64,000 bases of DNA from Roseivivax jejudonensis (GCF_900172265.1 NZ_FWFK01000004.1:310001-374000); one strand, 5' to 3'. Positions 29,722 to 38,730 are shown, numbered from the stretch's first letter. Translations and numbers: made by a program. The notes: a model not told the origin generated them from the letters alone.

Positions 29722-30063
29722 ATGTCCACCACAGTGAAGACCGCAGCCCTCGTGGGCGCCGTCGCCGCTGCCTTCGCCACGGCCGAGAAGGCCGAGGCGC
29801 AGGCCAAGGAGAAGTGCTTCGGCGTGTCGCTCGCCGGCGAAAACGACTGCGCCGCCGGCCCCGGCACGACGTGCGCGGGAACTTCGACCGTCGACTACCA
29901 GGGCAATGCCTGGACTCTGGTCGATGCGGGCACCTGCAGCGAGATCGACCTGCCCGACGGGCGCGAGGGCGCGACGGCCGCGGCGCTTGAGGAAGAAGGC
30001 TTCGAGGGCCTCGCGCGCGACCTGCCCGATGGCACCGACACATCCGTGTTGAAGCCGGTCTGA
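29722..30063 (+). CDS. bufA: DUF2282 bufferin-type precursor peptide (BufA)
   Basis: A 113-residue precursor of a bufferin, a ribosomally made, cysteine-modified peptide implicated in copper handling. A hydrophobic, signal-like N-terminus (residues 5-27, ending AEAQA) directs export. The core carries the four conserved Cys of the family: Cys32 (EKCFGV), Cys43 (NDCAAG), Cys51 (TTCAGTS) and Cys72 (GTC). After Cys72 about 40 residues remain, ending SVLKPV, which is longer and more acidic than the short tails I recall. The start at 29722 is set by GGGAGAG 5 nt upstream; the frame extends further upstream without family features. It is the first gene of a bufABC-doxX operon. Confidence 0.88.
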   Translation: MSTTVKTAALVGAVAAAFATAEKAEAQAKEKCFGVSLAGENDCAAGPGTTCAGTSTVDYQGNAWTLVDAGTCSEIDLPDGREGATAAALEEEGFEGLARDLPDGTDTSVLKPV

Positions 30064-30153
30064 CGCCGGAGACCAGGCGTCCGGGGCCGCGCGCGCCGGA
30101 CGCCCTGCAGGTAGAGCGAGAGACCGCGGGACCGACGGACAGAGAGGGTCGCG

Positions 30154-31002
30154 ATGTTCGATCACAGGCAAGCGGATCTGCCCCCCGCGGTCGGCGTGGG
30201 CTTCAAGGCCAAGCACTTCGCGGCGCTGATGGACGACCCGGGTGCCGTGCGCTGGATCGAGATTCACGCAGAGAACTACATGGGCGACGGCGGCCGCCCG
30301 CTCGCGCAGCTTGGCGCGCTAGCCGAACGCTTTCCCGTCTCGGTGCATGGCGTCGGCCTGTCCATCGGCGGCGCGGGGCCGCTCGACCCCGACCACCTGT
30401 CGCGGCTCCGCACGCTCTGCGACCGGATCGGCCCGGCCAGCTTTTCCGAGCATCTCGCATGGTCGACGCATGACACCGAATACCTGAACGACCTGCTGCC
30501 CCTGCCCTACACGACCGACACGCTCGCCCGTGTCGCCGCGCATATCGATGCGGTGCAGGACACGCTCGGCCGCCGCATGTTGCTGGAGAATCCGTCGAGC
30601 TACCTCGCATTCGCCGAAAGCACGTGGTCCGAACCCGATTTCCTGGCCGAACTCGTGCGCCGCACCGGCTGCGGGCTCCTGCTCGACGTCAACAACGTCT
30701 TCGTCTCGGCCACCAATCTCGGCTACGCGCCGGAGGCCTATCTCGACGCTTTCCCCACCGATGCGGTCGGAGAGATCCACCTGGGCGGGCACGAGACCGA
30801 TGCCGACGACCACGGCGGGCCGCTCCTGATCGACAGTCACGGCCGCGAAGTGGCCGATCCGGTCTGGACACTCCTGGACCGCCTGCTGGCCGCGACCGGA
30901 CCGCGCCCCGTGCTCGTCGAATGGGATACCGACGTGCCGGACTGGCCGGTCCTCGCCGCGGAAGCTGCGCGCGCGGCGCAGGCGCTGGAGGCGGTTCGAT
31001 GA
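30154..31002 (+). CDS. bufB: DUF692 MNIO enzyme (BufB), cysteine-modifying
   Basis: A 282-residue TIM-barrel multinuclear non-heme iron oxidative enzyme of the MbnB/TglH family. Members oxidise cysteines of precursor peptides; with bufferins they form thiooxazole-type heterocycles. The metal-binding motifs are in order: [81 protein letters not shown] and [10 protein letters not shown]. Length is standard. Ribosome site GAGAGGG lies before ATG. It is followed with ATGA overlap by the partner protein gene. Confidence 0.93.
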   Translation: MFDHRQADLPPAVGVGFKAKHFAALMDDPGAVRWIEIHAENYMGDGGRPLAQLGALAERFPVSVHGVGLSIGGAGPLDPDHLSRLRTLCDRIGPASFSEHLAWSTHDTEYLNDLLPLPYTTDTLARVAAHIDAVQDTLGRRMLLENPSSYLAFAESTWSEPDFLAELVRRTGCGLLLDVNNVFVSATNLGYAPEAYLDAFPTDAVGEIHLGGHETDADDHGGPLLIDSHGREVADPVWTLLDRLLAATGPRPVLVEWDTDVPDWPVLAAEAARAAQALEAVR

Positions 31003-31730
31003 CCCGCGAGGCCGCCTTTCGCGGCGCGCTGCTCGATCCGCGCGCGCCCGTTCCGGCGGGCCTCGTCGACGGAGCCGGCCGGCCGGCCGGGCGCCGGTAT
31101 GCCGTCTATCGCAACAACGTCGCCGTATCGCTACGCGACGCGCTCGCGGCCGGGTTCCCGGCTGTCGCGGCGCGGCTCGGCCCGGCGCTCTTTTCCGATG
31201 TCGCGCTGGACTACCTGCGCGCGTCGCCGCCCGACACGCCGGTGCTGCAGCACTGGGGGACGGGCTTTCCCGACTACCTCGCCGCGCACCCGCACCTGGC
31301 CGACCGACCGGACCTTCCGGATCTCGCGCGGCTCGACCTTCTGATCCGTCAATCCTACCACGCCGCCGATCACGAGGCGGCCGATCCGGCACCCCTCGCC
31401 ACGATGGACGAGGCGACGTTGATGACCGTTCGACTGCGGCTGGCGCCGTCGCTGCGGCTCTTGTCATCGCCGTGGCCGGTCCTGTCGCTGCGCCGCGTCG
31501 TCCTCGACGGCGGGCCGGAGCCGTCCATGGCCCCGGAAGAGATCGTCGTGCTGCGCCCCGACTTCGACCCGGAGCCGCGCGCCCTGCCGGCCGGCGGCGT
31601 CGCCATCCTGTCGGCGCTGCGGGCCGGCGCCCCGCTCGGCGCCGCCTGGCAAACCGCCCCCGACACCGACCTCGGGCAGGTTCTCGCGCCCCTTCTCGAA
31701 ACCCGCGCCATCGTCGCGATCGACGCTTGA
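30999..31730 (+). CDS. bufC: DUF2063 MNIO partner protein (BufC)
   Basis: A 243-residue protein with the N-terminal DUF2063 domain: [20 protein letters not shown] followed by FPAVAARLG and [19 protein letters not shown]. Although named a putative DNA-binding domain, this family acts as the precursor-binding partner of MNIO enzymes. The C-terminal half is a beta-rich domain with [13 protein letters not shown]. It starts with ATG overlapping the bufB stop (ATGA), so the two proteins are co-translated in near-equal amounts. Confidence 0.9.
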   Translation: MTREAAFRGALLDPRAPVPAGLVDGAGRPAGRRYAVYRNNVAVSLRDALAAGFPAVAARLGPALFSDVALDYLRASPPDTPVLQHWGTGFPDYLAAHPHLADRPDLPDLARLDLLIRQSYHAADHEAADPAPLATMDEATLMTVRLRLAPSLRLLSSPWPVLSLRRVVLDGGPEPSMAPEEIVVLRPDFDPEPRALPAGGVAILSALRAGAPLGAAWQTAPDTDLGQVLAPLLETRAIVAIDA

Positions 31731-31741
31731 AAGGCCCCCCG

Positions 31742-32302
31742 ATGCTGCACCGCCTGCTGTTCCAGCCCGCCGACCGGCACGACGCCCTCCTGCCGCTCCT
31801 CGCACGTCTCGTCTTTGCCGCGACGCTTCTGAGCTATTTCTGGGCGGCGGGCCTGACCAAGCTCGGCGATGGCGCGCTCGGCCTCTTCTCACCGTCGACC
31901 GGGGCCTATGCGCAGATCTTTCCCCGCCAGTTCGAGGCAGTCGGCTACGATGCGAGCCAGTTCGGCCTGTGGCACTGGGCGGTGACAGTGGCCGGCACCT
32001 GGGCGGAATTCCTGCTGCCCCTGGCGATCGTCATCGGATTGCTGACCCGCCTCGCCGCGCTCGGCATGATCGGGTTCATCGTCGTGCAGTCGCTGACGGA
32101 CCTCTACGGCCACGGCGGCATCGAACACGCCGAGACGCTCGGCGCGTGGTTCGACCGGATCCCGGATGCCGCGATCCTCGACCAGCGCGCGCTCTGGGTC
32201 TTCCTGCTGCTGGTGCTCGTGGTGAAAGGCGGCGGGCTTCTCTCGGCGGACGCGCTGATCGCGCGCGGACGCCCCGGCGCCACCGCGCCACGCCCGGCCT
32301 AG
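31742..32302 (+). CDS. DoxX family membrane protein
   Basis: A 186-residue inner-membrane protein with four hydrophobic segments (about 20-40, 77-100, 100-118 and 150-172). The DoxX-like signature is ARLVFAATLLSYFWAAGLTK. DoxX-type genes commonly close bufferin operons, where they may support redox or membrane steps, but the exact job is not established. It begins 11 bp after bufC. Its stop shares bases with the stop of the convergent ArsC-like gene (4-bp overlap). Confidence 0.88.
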   Translation: MLHRLLFQPADRHDALLPLLARLVFAATLLSYFWAAGLTKLGDGALGLFSPSTGAYAQIFPRQFEAVGYDASQFGLWHWAVTVAGTWAEFLLPLAIVIGLLTRLAALGMIGFIVVQSLTDLYGHGGIEHAETLGAWFDRIPDAAILDQRALWVFLLLVLVVKGGGLLSADALIARGRPGATAPRPA

Positions 32303-32616
32303 AGTCCGAGGCGCGATCTCACCTCCGCGTCCCAGCCGAGCAGAAGGGTGCTCTCGTCCAGAGCAATGAGCGGCCGCTTCATCAGCGTCGGATGGTCCGA
32401 CAGCAGCGCCTCCGGCGCGGCGTCACGTTCGGCCGCGGACAGGCCCCGCCATGTGGTCGAGCGGGTATTGACCAGCGCATCGCCGAACGTCGCGAGCGCG
32501 GCGGCGCGAGTCTCGGCCGGCAGGCCCTCGTCGCGCACGTCGACGAACGTCGCCTCCGGCAGCGCCTTGCGCGCCTTTCGGCAGGTATCGCAGGTTTTCA
32601 GGCCATAAATGATCAT
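32299..32616 (-). CDS. ArsC/Spx (YffB-like) family reductase
   Basis: A 105-residue thioredoxin-fold protein. The N-terminal strand leads into the CxxC motif TCDTCRKA at residues 9-12, and the conserved MKRPLIALDE segment near residue 83 supplies the cis-Pro/Arg region of the ArsC family. YffB-like members often reduce small thiol substrates rather than arsenate, and no ars gene is near, so arsenate resistance is not implied. The start at 32616 is the only good match; the open frame runs far upstream through non-coding sequence. It is convergent with the bufferin operon. Confidence 0.85.
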   Translation of the reverse strand: MIIYGLKTCDTCRKARKALPEATFVDVRDEGLPAETRAAALATFGDALVNTRSTTWRGLSAAERDAAPEALLSDHPTLMKRPLIALDESTLLLGWDAEVRSRLGL

Positions 32617-32850
32617 TTTCGCCCCGTTGCCACATGCACAATCACATATCCTTGCGGCGTTGCGCACGCGAGGCTGTTTCTCTTGCTTTTTACAAACTGC
32701 ATGTAATCGTGTCGGGGTGACTTTCGAAGATACCGGGCCGGACAGGGTCCGTGGCGCTGCCCCGATCTCCTTCCGCCAATCGATTGTGACGCAACGTCCC
32801 GCGTATGGAACGCGCGGGCAGGAATGACGACGACAAAGGAGACACGGGAC

Positions 32851-33057
32851 ATGCCGAACGGCACCGTGAAATGGTTCAATACCACCAAGGGCTATGGCTT
32901 CATCGCGCCCGAGGACGGCGGCAAGGACGTCTTCGTGCACATCTCCGCGGTGGAGCGGTCGGGCCTTACCGGCCTCGCCGACAATCAGAAGATCAGCTAC
33001 GAGCTTAAGGAGGGCCGGGACGGCCGTATGATGGCCTCGGACCTCAAAACCCTCTGA
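32851..33057 (+). CDS. CspA-family cold-shock protein
   Basis: A 68-residue single OB-fold RNA chaperone. It has RNP1 (KGYGFI) and RNP2 (VFVHIS) with the family opening MPNGTVKWFNTTKGYG. The start at 32851 follows AAGGAGA at 8 nt; an upstream in-frame ATG at 32824 adds nine residues that are not family-like. The approximately 230-bp gap upstream gives space for a long 5' leader, as usual in cspA-type genes, but I cannot prove a thermosensor from the sequence. Confidence 0.93.
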   Translation: MPNGTVKWFNTTKGYGFIAPEDGGKDVFVHISAVERSGLTGLADNQKISYELKEGRDGRMMASDLKTL

Positions 33058-33122
33058 TCGACGCGTCCTGACGATCCGGCGCAGGTTCCTGGCCGGCGCG
33101 CGGCTCCCGTGTCGCGGGCGCG

Positions 33123-34028
33123 TCAGGCGGCTTGCAGCCGCTCGGCCTCGGCCTGCGCGAGCGCGATCAGGTCGCCGACATAGCGCTTGCCGGCGTCGGC
33201 CGTGCGCGTCGCCGCGTAGAGCCGGCGGGTGATCCCCGTCTGCGTCAGCGGGCGTGTCACGTAGTCGGAGTTGTATTTCACCTCGCGGACCACCCAGTCC
33301 GGCAGGACCGCGACCCCGCGGTTCGATGCGACGAGCAGCAGGATCACCGCGGTCAACTCCGCCTGCCGCACGGCGCCGGGTTCGACCTTGGCCGGCGTCA
33401 GAAGCTGGCTGAACACGTCGAGGCGCGTGCGCTCCACCGGGTAGGTGATGAGCGTCTGTCCGCGGAAATCTTCCGCGTCGATCCATTGCCGCTGCGCCAG
33501 CGGATGCTGGGAGGCCGCGACGAAGACCGGCGCGTAGTCGAAGAGCGGCGTGAAGGTCACGCCCGGCAGATCCTCGGGATCCGACGACACCACGAGATCG
33601 ACCTCTTCCTTGAGAAGCGCCGGCAGCGCGTCGAAGGCGAGGCCCGGGCGGATGTCCACGTCCACGTCCGGCCACGACTTTCGGAAGCCCTCGAGCACCG
33701 GGAACAGCCATTCGAAACAGGCGTGGCACTCGATCGCGATATGCATGCGCCCCGAAACGCCGGAGCGCAGTCCCTCGAACTCGGCCGCGAGCGCCTCGAC
33801 CTGCGGCAGCACCTGGTCGGCCAGCCGCAACAGCCGCAGGCCCGCCGGGGACAGCCGCATCGGCTTCGACCGGCGCACGAAGAGCTCGACCCCGGCCTGG
33901 TCCTCCAGTCCCTTGATCTGGTGGCTCAGCGCGCTCTGGGTGATGTTCAGGCTTTCGGCCGCGCGGGCCACGCCGCCCATCTCGTGGATGGCCTTGATGG
34001 TGCGCAGATGGCGGAACTCGATATGCAT
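33123..34028 (-). CDS. metR: LysR-family regulator, MetR-like
   Basis: A 301-residue transcription regulator. The winged helix-turn-helix is at 5-65 (HLRTIKAIHEMGGVARAA, then ESLNITQSALSHQIKGLED). The C-terminal co-inducer domain runs from about 90 and shows GRMHIAIECHACFEWL, a MetR-like signature in which Cys and Phe residues line the homocysteine pocket. It is divergent from metF with a 98-bp shared control region, the typical arrangement for MetR and one of its targets. The start at 34028 gives MHIEFRHLRT; the longer frame lacks similarity. Confidence 0.9.
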   Translation of the reverse strand: MHIEFRHLRTIKAIHEMGGVARAAESLNITQSALSHQIKGLEDQAGVELFVRRSKPMRLSPAGLRLLRLADQVLPQVEALAAEFEGLRSGVSGRMHIAIECHACFEWLFPVLEGFRKSWPDVDVDIRPGLAFDALPALLKEEVDLVVSSDPEDLPGVTFTPLFDYAPVFVAASQHPLAQRQWIDAEDFRGQTLITYPVERTRLDVFSQLLTPAKVEPGAVRQAELTAVILLLVASNRGVAVLPDWVVREVKYNSDYVTRPLTQTGITRRLYAATRTADAGKRYVGDLIALAQAEAERLQAA

Positions 34029-34053
34029 GCCAGCGTCCGGCTCATGATCGTCT

Positions 34054-34075
34054 TGAGATTTATGAGTTTGTCTCA
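34054..34075. promoter_or_regulatory. Candidate MetR operator between metR and metF
   Basis: Inverted repeat TGAGA-N12-TCTCA inside the only A/T-rich part of the divergent metR/metF region. A partly overlapping pair, CTCAT (34041-34045) and ATGAG (34062-34066), also exists. LysR proteins bind such dyads with a T-N-A core. The assignment rests on position and symmetry only. Confidence 0.5.
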
Positions 34076-34126
34076 CGACAGCCCGCATGGCACAAGCGAC
34101 GAAAGCCAAAGGAAGGACCCTGTCCG

Positions 34127-34993
34127 ATGCAGCGCCCGGAAATCTCGCTGGAATTCTTTCCGCCGAAATCGCTCGAGGCCTCGTTCCGCCTGTGGGACAC
34201 CGTGCAGACGCTGGCCCCGCTGGGACCGCGCTTCGTCTCCGTGACGTATGGCGCCGGCGGAACGACGCGCGAATTGACGCGCGACGCCGTCAAGACGATC
34301 CACAAGCACTCGGGCCTGCGCACCGCGGCGCACCTGACCTGCGTGAACGCCACGCGGGAAGAGACACTCGATATCGCACGCGACTTCTGGGACGTGGGCG
34401 TGCACGACATCGTGGCGCTTCGCGGCGATCCGCCGAAAGGCGAGGATCGCTTCACGCCGACCGACGGGGGCTTTCGCAATTCGTGCGAGCTCATCGAGGC
34501 GCTGAAGGCGGAGCGCGACTTCACGATCCGGGTCGGCGCCTATCCGGACGTGCACCCGAACGCCGGGTCGATGCAGGACGACGTCGATTATCTCAAGCGA
34601 AAGTTCGACGCGGGCGCGGACGAGGCGATCACCCAGTTCTTCTTCGAGGCGGACACGTTCTTCCGCTTCCGCGACGCCTGCGCGAAGGCCGGCATCGACA
34701 AGCCGATCGTGCCCGGCATCTTCCCGGTCGAGAACTGGAAGGGCGCGCGGCGTTTTGCCGAGGGCTGTGGCACCCGGATCCCCGACTGGGTGATCGACGC
34801 CTTCGAGGCCGCCGAGCGCGACGGCCGCACCGAGCTTCTGGCGACTGCGCTCTGCACCGAGATGTGCGAGGCGCTGATCGAGGGCGGTGTGGACAAACTG
34901 CACTTCTACACGCTGAACAAGCCCGAGCTGACGCGCGACGTCTGCCACGCGGTCGGCGTGACCCCGGAGACTCGCCTGGAAAACGTCGCCTGA
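34127..34993 (+). CDS. metF: Methylenetetrahydrofolate reductase
   Basis: A 288-residue FAD-dependent TIM-barrel enzyme that makes 5-methyl-THF for methionine synthesis. The family start ISLEFFPPKS contains the catalytic Glu. Other markers are FVSVTYGAGGTTR, TAAHLTCVNATRE, HDIVALRGDPPKG and DEAITQFFFEADTF, plus the C-terminal VDKLHFYTLNKPEL. A GGAAGG ribosome site precedes the ATG. It is divergently arranged with a MetR-like gene, which probably regulates it. Confidence 0.96.
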   Translation: MQRPEISLEFFPPKSLEASFRLWDTVQTLAPLGPRFVSVTYGAGGTTRELTRDAVKTIHKHSGLRTAAHLTCVNATREETLDIARDFWDVGVHDIVALRGDPPKGEDRFTPTDGGFRNSCELIEALKAERDFTIRVGAYPDVHPNAGSMQDDVDYLKRKFDAGADEAITQFFFEADTFFRFRDACAKAGIDKPIVPGIFPVENWKGARRFAEGCGTRIPDWVIDAFEAAERDGRTELLATALCTEMCEALIEGGVDKLHFYTLNKPELTRDVCHAVGVTPETRLENVA

Positions 34994-35086
34994 GGCGACC
35001 CTCCGGCATACCGCCGCAAACGGCGGCTTGCACCTCCCCGCGAAACGCAGGACCGTCCGCGCGATCGAAATCGGCGGAGGGTCCTC

Positions 35087-36091
35087 ATGCGTATCGCGAT
35101 CAACGGCTTCGGGCGGATCGGGCGGACGGTGTTGCGGCAGGTTCTGACCGGCCGCGGCACGGACGACATCGAGATCGCCTTCGTCAACGACATCGCCCCG
35201 CGCGACACCTGTGCCTACCTCTTCCGCTACGATTCCGTCTTCGGCCCCTTCCCCGGCACGGTCGAGACCACGCAGGACGGTCTTCGCATCGACGGCCGCG
35301 ACATCCCCCTTCTGTCGGAGCGGGACCTCGGGCGCCTGCCGCTCGCGGGCGTGGATGTGGTCATGGATTGCACCGGCACCATAAAGACCCGCGATCAGGC
35401 CCGCCGCGGGCTCGAGGCCGGCGCCACCAACGTCCTGATCTCGGGCCCCTGCGACGAGGCCGAGGAAACGCTGGTGATCGGTGCGAACGAGGACCGGCTG
35501 GGCGAGGCGCGCATCGTGTCGAACGCCTCCTGCACGACGAACGCGCTGGCGCCGCTCCTGAAATCACTACACGCCGCCGCACCGATCGCCCGCGGTCACA
35601 TGACGACGATCCACTGCTACACCGGCTCTCAGCCCACGGTCGACGCGCCGCGCGGCGACCTCGCCCGCAGCCGCGCCGCCGCGGTGTCGATGGTGCCCAC
35701 CACGTCGAGCGCCACCCGCCTCGTCGGGCGCATCGTGCCGGAACTGGCCGGCCGCATCACCGGCGCCGCGGTCCGTGTCCCGACGCTGAGCGTGTCGGCG
35801 ATCGACGCGGTGCTGACTTTCGAATCTCCCCTCGGCGAAGACCCACGCGCGCTCCTGGCTCGGATCGCCGGCGAGAGCCCGGTTCTCGGGGTGACCGATG
35901 ATCCCTGCGTCTCGACCGATCTGCGCGCGCGGCCCGAAAGCCTGGTCATCGCACTGCCGGAAACGCTCGCGCCCGATGCGGCTCAGATCCGCGTGTTCGG
36001 CTGGTACGACAACGAATGGGGCTTTTCGGCGCGGATGATCGACATGGCGCGGCGGATGGCGGTGCGTCAGGTGGCGACCGCGGCGAGCTGA
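35087..36091 (+). CDS. Atypical type I glyceraldehyde-3-phosphate dehydrogenase-like protein
   Basis: A 334-residue NAD(P)-dependent dehydrogenase of the GAPDH fold. The Rossmann start is MRIAINGFGRIGRTVLR. The catalytic Cys is in SNASCTTNALAP and the catalytic His in HMTTIHCYTG. The inorganic-phosphate region, normally PTTTGAA-like, reads PTTSSATRL here, and the usual TNDQ-type motif after the His is GSQPTVDAP. These changes fall in the anion-recognition sites, so the physiological substrate may differ from glyceraldehyde-3-phosphate. It stands 93 bp after metF; no other glycolytic gene is near. Good GGAGGG ribosome site. Confidence 0.8.
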   Translation: MRIAINGFGRIGRTVLRQVLTGRGTDDIEIAFVNDIAPRDTCAYLFRYDSVFGPFPGTVETTQDGLRIDGRDIPLLSERDLGRLPLAGVDVVMDCTGTIKTRDQARRGLEAGATNVLISGPCDEAEETLVIGANEDRLGEARIVSNASCTTNALAPLLKSLHAAAPIARGHMTTIHCYTGSQPTVDAPRGDLARSRAAAVSMVPTTSSATRLVGRIVPELAGRITGAAVRVPTLSVSAIDAVLTFESPLGEDPRALLARIAGESPVLGVTDDPCVSTDLRARPESLVIALPETLAPDAAQIRVFGWYDNEWGFSARMIDMARRMAVRQVATAAS

Positions 36092-37311
36092 CCCGCCGCC
36101 CGCCGCGCCGACGCGACCTCTCCGGCATCGAGAAGCGCCGACACCGCGCGCAGGCCATCGCCAAGGCTCGCCCGGTCCAACGGGCCGCCCGCCGTCGCCT
36201 CCTCACGCCGGATGTGCAGCGCCGGCGCGGTGCGCGACCGTGCGCCGAACGCAGTCTTGTAGGGCGCGGCGCCGGGCCCGAAATCGTAGCTGGTGAAGCC
36301 GTGCGCAATGGCCCAGCGGATCGCTTCGGCATGCAACAGAACGCCGACCGATGCCGTCGCGCCATCGGGCGCGGCGCCGCCCTCGGTCACGTGTACGCGG
36401 TCCATGTCGTGGTCGAGGATGTGGGCAAGCGCACCGAGCGCGGTGTCGCCCTCCCACAGCACCATCATCATCAGCGCATCGGTCCCGAGCGCGTTGGCCA
36501 GGACCGCGCGGCCGTTTGCGGCCGCGCGCTCCGCCGCCGCCGGGCCCAGCGCCGCGGCGAGGGCGGCGCGGCGCGGCGCGAGCGCGATGGCGGCGTCACG
36601 CTCGAAGCTGTCGGCGGTGGTGATCGTGACGCAGCGCCGGCCCGTGCCGAGATAGCGCCGTTCGAACCGGCGGATGCGCTGCGCGAACGGGCGGCGCGGC
36701 GCGGTCTGAAGCCAGGTCTCGTAGCTCTCGGGGAGCGCGAGCACCGGGCGGACCGAGGCCGCACGGGCGGCCGCGTCCGCGTCTTCGACGACCGTGACGG
36801 CGCTGGCGTCGAAGCAGGCCGCGAACCGCCGCGCGCGCTCCGGCGCGATCTCGGCCGCGAGCGACAGCGTGGTCCAGGGCCGCGCGGACAGCGCCGCGGC
36901 CAGCGCCGCGAGCGCGCCGTCCTCGTGCTCCGGCGCGACGAGCATCCCGGTATAGTCGCTCAGGATCAGCCGCCCGGCGGAGACGAGCACGGTCTCCAGC
37001 CGCCCGTCCCCGGCGTTCCAGCGGGCGCGCAGCATCAGCGGCAGGATCGCGACCGCCGCCCCGCCCTCGGCGCGGGCGCGCACGACGTAGACCCGCCAGC
37101 GGCCGGGATTGTCCCGGAAAGCACGGTCGAGCCACGCCCACGACAGGAACACGCTCATCTGCGGATCCCGCGCCGCGAGCGCCTGCCAGTCGGGCTTCAG
37201 ACGGCGGAACGCGTCGTGGGTGTCCACGGTCTCGACGACGAAACTGCCGGAGTGGATCCGGTGAGAGACGTCACCGTCGGAAGATGCGGCGAGGGGCGCG
37301 GCGTCAAGCAT
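36067..37311 (-). CDS. GNAT acetyltransferase, BioF2/FemAB-like
   Basis: A protein of about 414 residues with the BioF2-type (Acetyltransf_6) GNAT fold. The N-terminal half has DWQALAARDPQMSVFLSWAWLD and WRVYVVRARAEGGAAVAILPL. The C-terminal half has the acetyl-CoA-binding-like region with a LHAEAIRWAIAHGFTSYDFGPG motif, typical of cell-wall or polysaccharide acyltransferases. The substrate is unknown. I use ATG 37311 (MLDAAPLA); a GTG at 37335 is an alternative. Its 3' end overlaps the GAPDH-like gene by 25 bp in convergent orientation. Confidence 0.78.
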   Translation of the reverse strand: MLDAAPLAASSDGDVSHRIHSGSFVVETVDTHDAFRRLKPDWQALAARDPQMSVFLSWAWLDRAFRDNPGRWRVYVVRARAEGGAAVAILPLMLRARWNAGDGRLETVLVSAGRLILSDYTGMLVAPEHEDGALAALAAALSARPWTTLSLAAEIAPERARRFAACFDASAVTVVEDADAAARAASVRPVLALPESYETWLQTAPRRPFAQRIRRFERRYLGTGRRCVTITTADSFERDAAIALAPRRAALAAALGPAAAERAAANGRAVLANALGTDALMMMVLWEGDTALGALAHILDHDMDRVHVTEGGAAPDGATASVGVLLHAEAIRWAIAHGFTSYDFGPGAAPYKTAFGARSRTAPALHIRREEATAGGPLDRASLGDGLRAVSALLDAGEVASARRAAGQLAAVAT

Positions 37312-37404
37312 GGGCGAAGTGTCCGGAACAATCACGAGTTGCGCTGTCTTTCGGTCGGTTCACCCTGCGCTATTGTCCGATTCGGGCAATTTTAGGGATC
37401 GCGC

Positions 37405-38730
37405 TCAGGCGGCGAGACCCCGGTCCATGGCTGTGTCGAGTTTGTCGACAAGCTCGTCGATCTGGGCATCATCGATGATGAACGGCGGCGCCAGCAGCAC
37501 GTGATCGCCAAGCCGGCCGTCGATCGTGCCGGACATCGGGTAGCAGATCAGCCCCGCCTCGAAGGCCGCGCTCTTGATCCGTGCGGCGAGCTTGCGCGCC
37601 GGATCGAACGGCGCCTTCGTCGCGCGATCCGACACCAGTTCGAGCCCCAGGAACAGCCCCCGCCCGCGGATGTCGCCCACATGCGCATGCTGGCCGAACC
37701 GCGCCTCCAGCGCGTCGCGCAGCCGGTCGCCCTGCGCGGCGGACCGGGCGACCAGATCCCGCTCCAGGAGCGCCGAGACCACGGCATGCCCCGCCGCCGC
37801 CGCGGCCGGATGGCCGATATAGGTATGGCCGTGCTGGAAGAAGCCGGAACCGTCGCGGATCGCGTCGTAGATCTGACCCGAGCACATCATCGCGCCGATC
37901 GGCTGGTAGCCGGCCCCGAGCCCCTTGGCGATGCACAGGATGTCCGGGCTTACGCCGTCCTGTTCGCAGGCGAAGAGCGTGCCGGTCCGCCCCATCCCGC
38001 ACATCACCTCGTCGAGGATCAGCAGAATCCCGTAACGGTCGCAGATCTCGCGGATCCGGCGGAAATATCCCGGCGCCGGCGGCACCGCGCCCGCGGTCGC
38101 GCCGACGACCGGCTCGGCCATGAAGGCCATCACGGTCTCGGGCCCGACGCGCAGCAGTTCCTCTTCCAGAGCGTCGGCGGCGCGGCGGCCGTAGGCCTCA
38201 GGGCTCTCGCCGTCCTCGCGGTGCCGGTACGCGTAGCAGGGCGCGATGTGACTGACATCGAGCAGGAGCGGCCCGAACTGTTCTCGCCGCCACGCGTTGC
38301 CGCCCGCCGACAACGCGCCCAGGGTGTTGCCGTGATAGCTCTGGCGCCGCGCGATCAGCCGGCTGCGCCCGGGCTGGCCGCTCTCCACCATGTATTGCCG
38401 CGCGAGCTTGATTGCGGCCTCGGCCGCCTCCGATCCGCCGGAGACGAGATAGACGCGGTCGAGCCCCTCGGGCGCCTGCGCGACCAACAGGTCGGCCAGC
38501 GCCTCGGCGGGCTCGGAGGTGAAGAAACCGGTATGGGCGAAGGCGACGCGGTCGAGCTGCGCCTTGATCGCGTCGATCACCGCACGGTCGCCATGGCCGA
38601 GACACGAGACCGCCGCCCCGCCGGAGGCATCGAGATAGCGCTTGCCGGCTGCATCGATCAGATAGCAGCCCTCGCCCCCGACGGCGACGGGCGGCGCGAG
38701 CGCGGTGTGGCGGGGAAAGACGTGAGACAT
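37405..38730 (-). CDS. Class III PLP aminotransferase
   Basis: A 441-residue fold-type I aminotransferase. The PLP-binding motifs are YLVSGGSEAAEAAIKLARQY, the SYHGNTLGALSAGG loop, LLILDEVMCGMGRTGT and the PLP lysine in CIAKGLGAGYQPIGAMM. Substrate markers suggest an omega-amino acid or amine donor, but the exact pair cannot be read. It is the last gene in this orientation before a 317-bp gap that separates it from the amide/amine module, so membership in that operon is uncertain. Confidence 0.9.
   Translation of the reverse strand: MSHVFPRHTALAPPVAVGGEGCYLIDAAGKRYLDASGGAAVSCLGHGDRAVIDAIKAQLDRVAFAHTGFFTSEPAEALADLLVAQAPEGLDRVYLVSGGSEAAEAAIKLARQYMVESGQPGRSRLIARRQSYHGNTLGALSAGGNAWRREQFGPLLLDVSHIAPCYAYRHREDGESPEAYGRRAADALEEELLRVGPETVMAFMAEPVVGATAGAVPPAPGYFRRIREICDRYGILLILDEVMCGMGRTGTLFACEQDGVSPDILCIAKGLGAGYQPIGAMMCSGQIYDAIRDGSGFFQHGHTYIGHPAAAAAGHAVVSALLERDLVARSAAQGDRLRDALEARFGQHAHVGDIRGRGLFLGLELVSDRATKAPFDPARKLAARIKSAAFEAGLICYPMSGTIDGRLGDHVLLAPPFIIDDAQIDELVDKLDTAMDRGLAA

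Noticed and set aside
32683-32707. A TTGCTT...TAAT promoter for csp
   Set aside because: The spacing is only 15 bp and the -10 is incomplete; not listed.
32617-33729. Upstream extension of the ArsC-like frame
   Set aside because: It crosses csp and the LysR gene antisense; only the last 105 codons fit the family.
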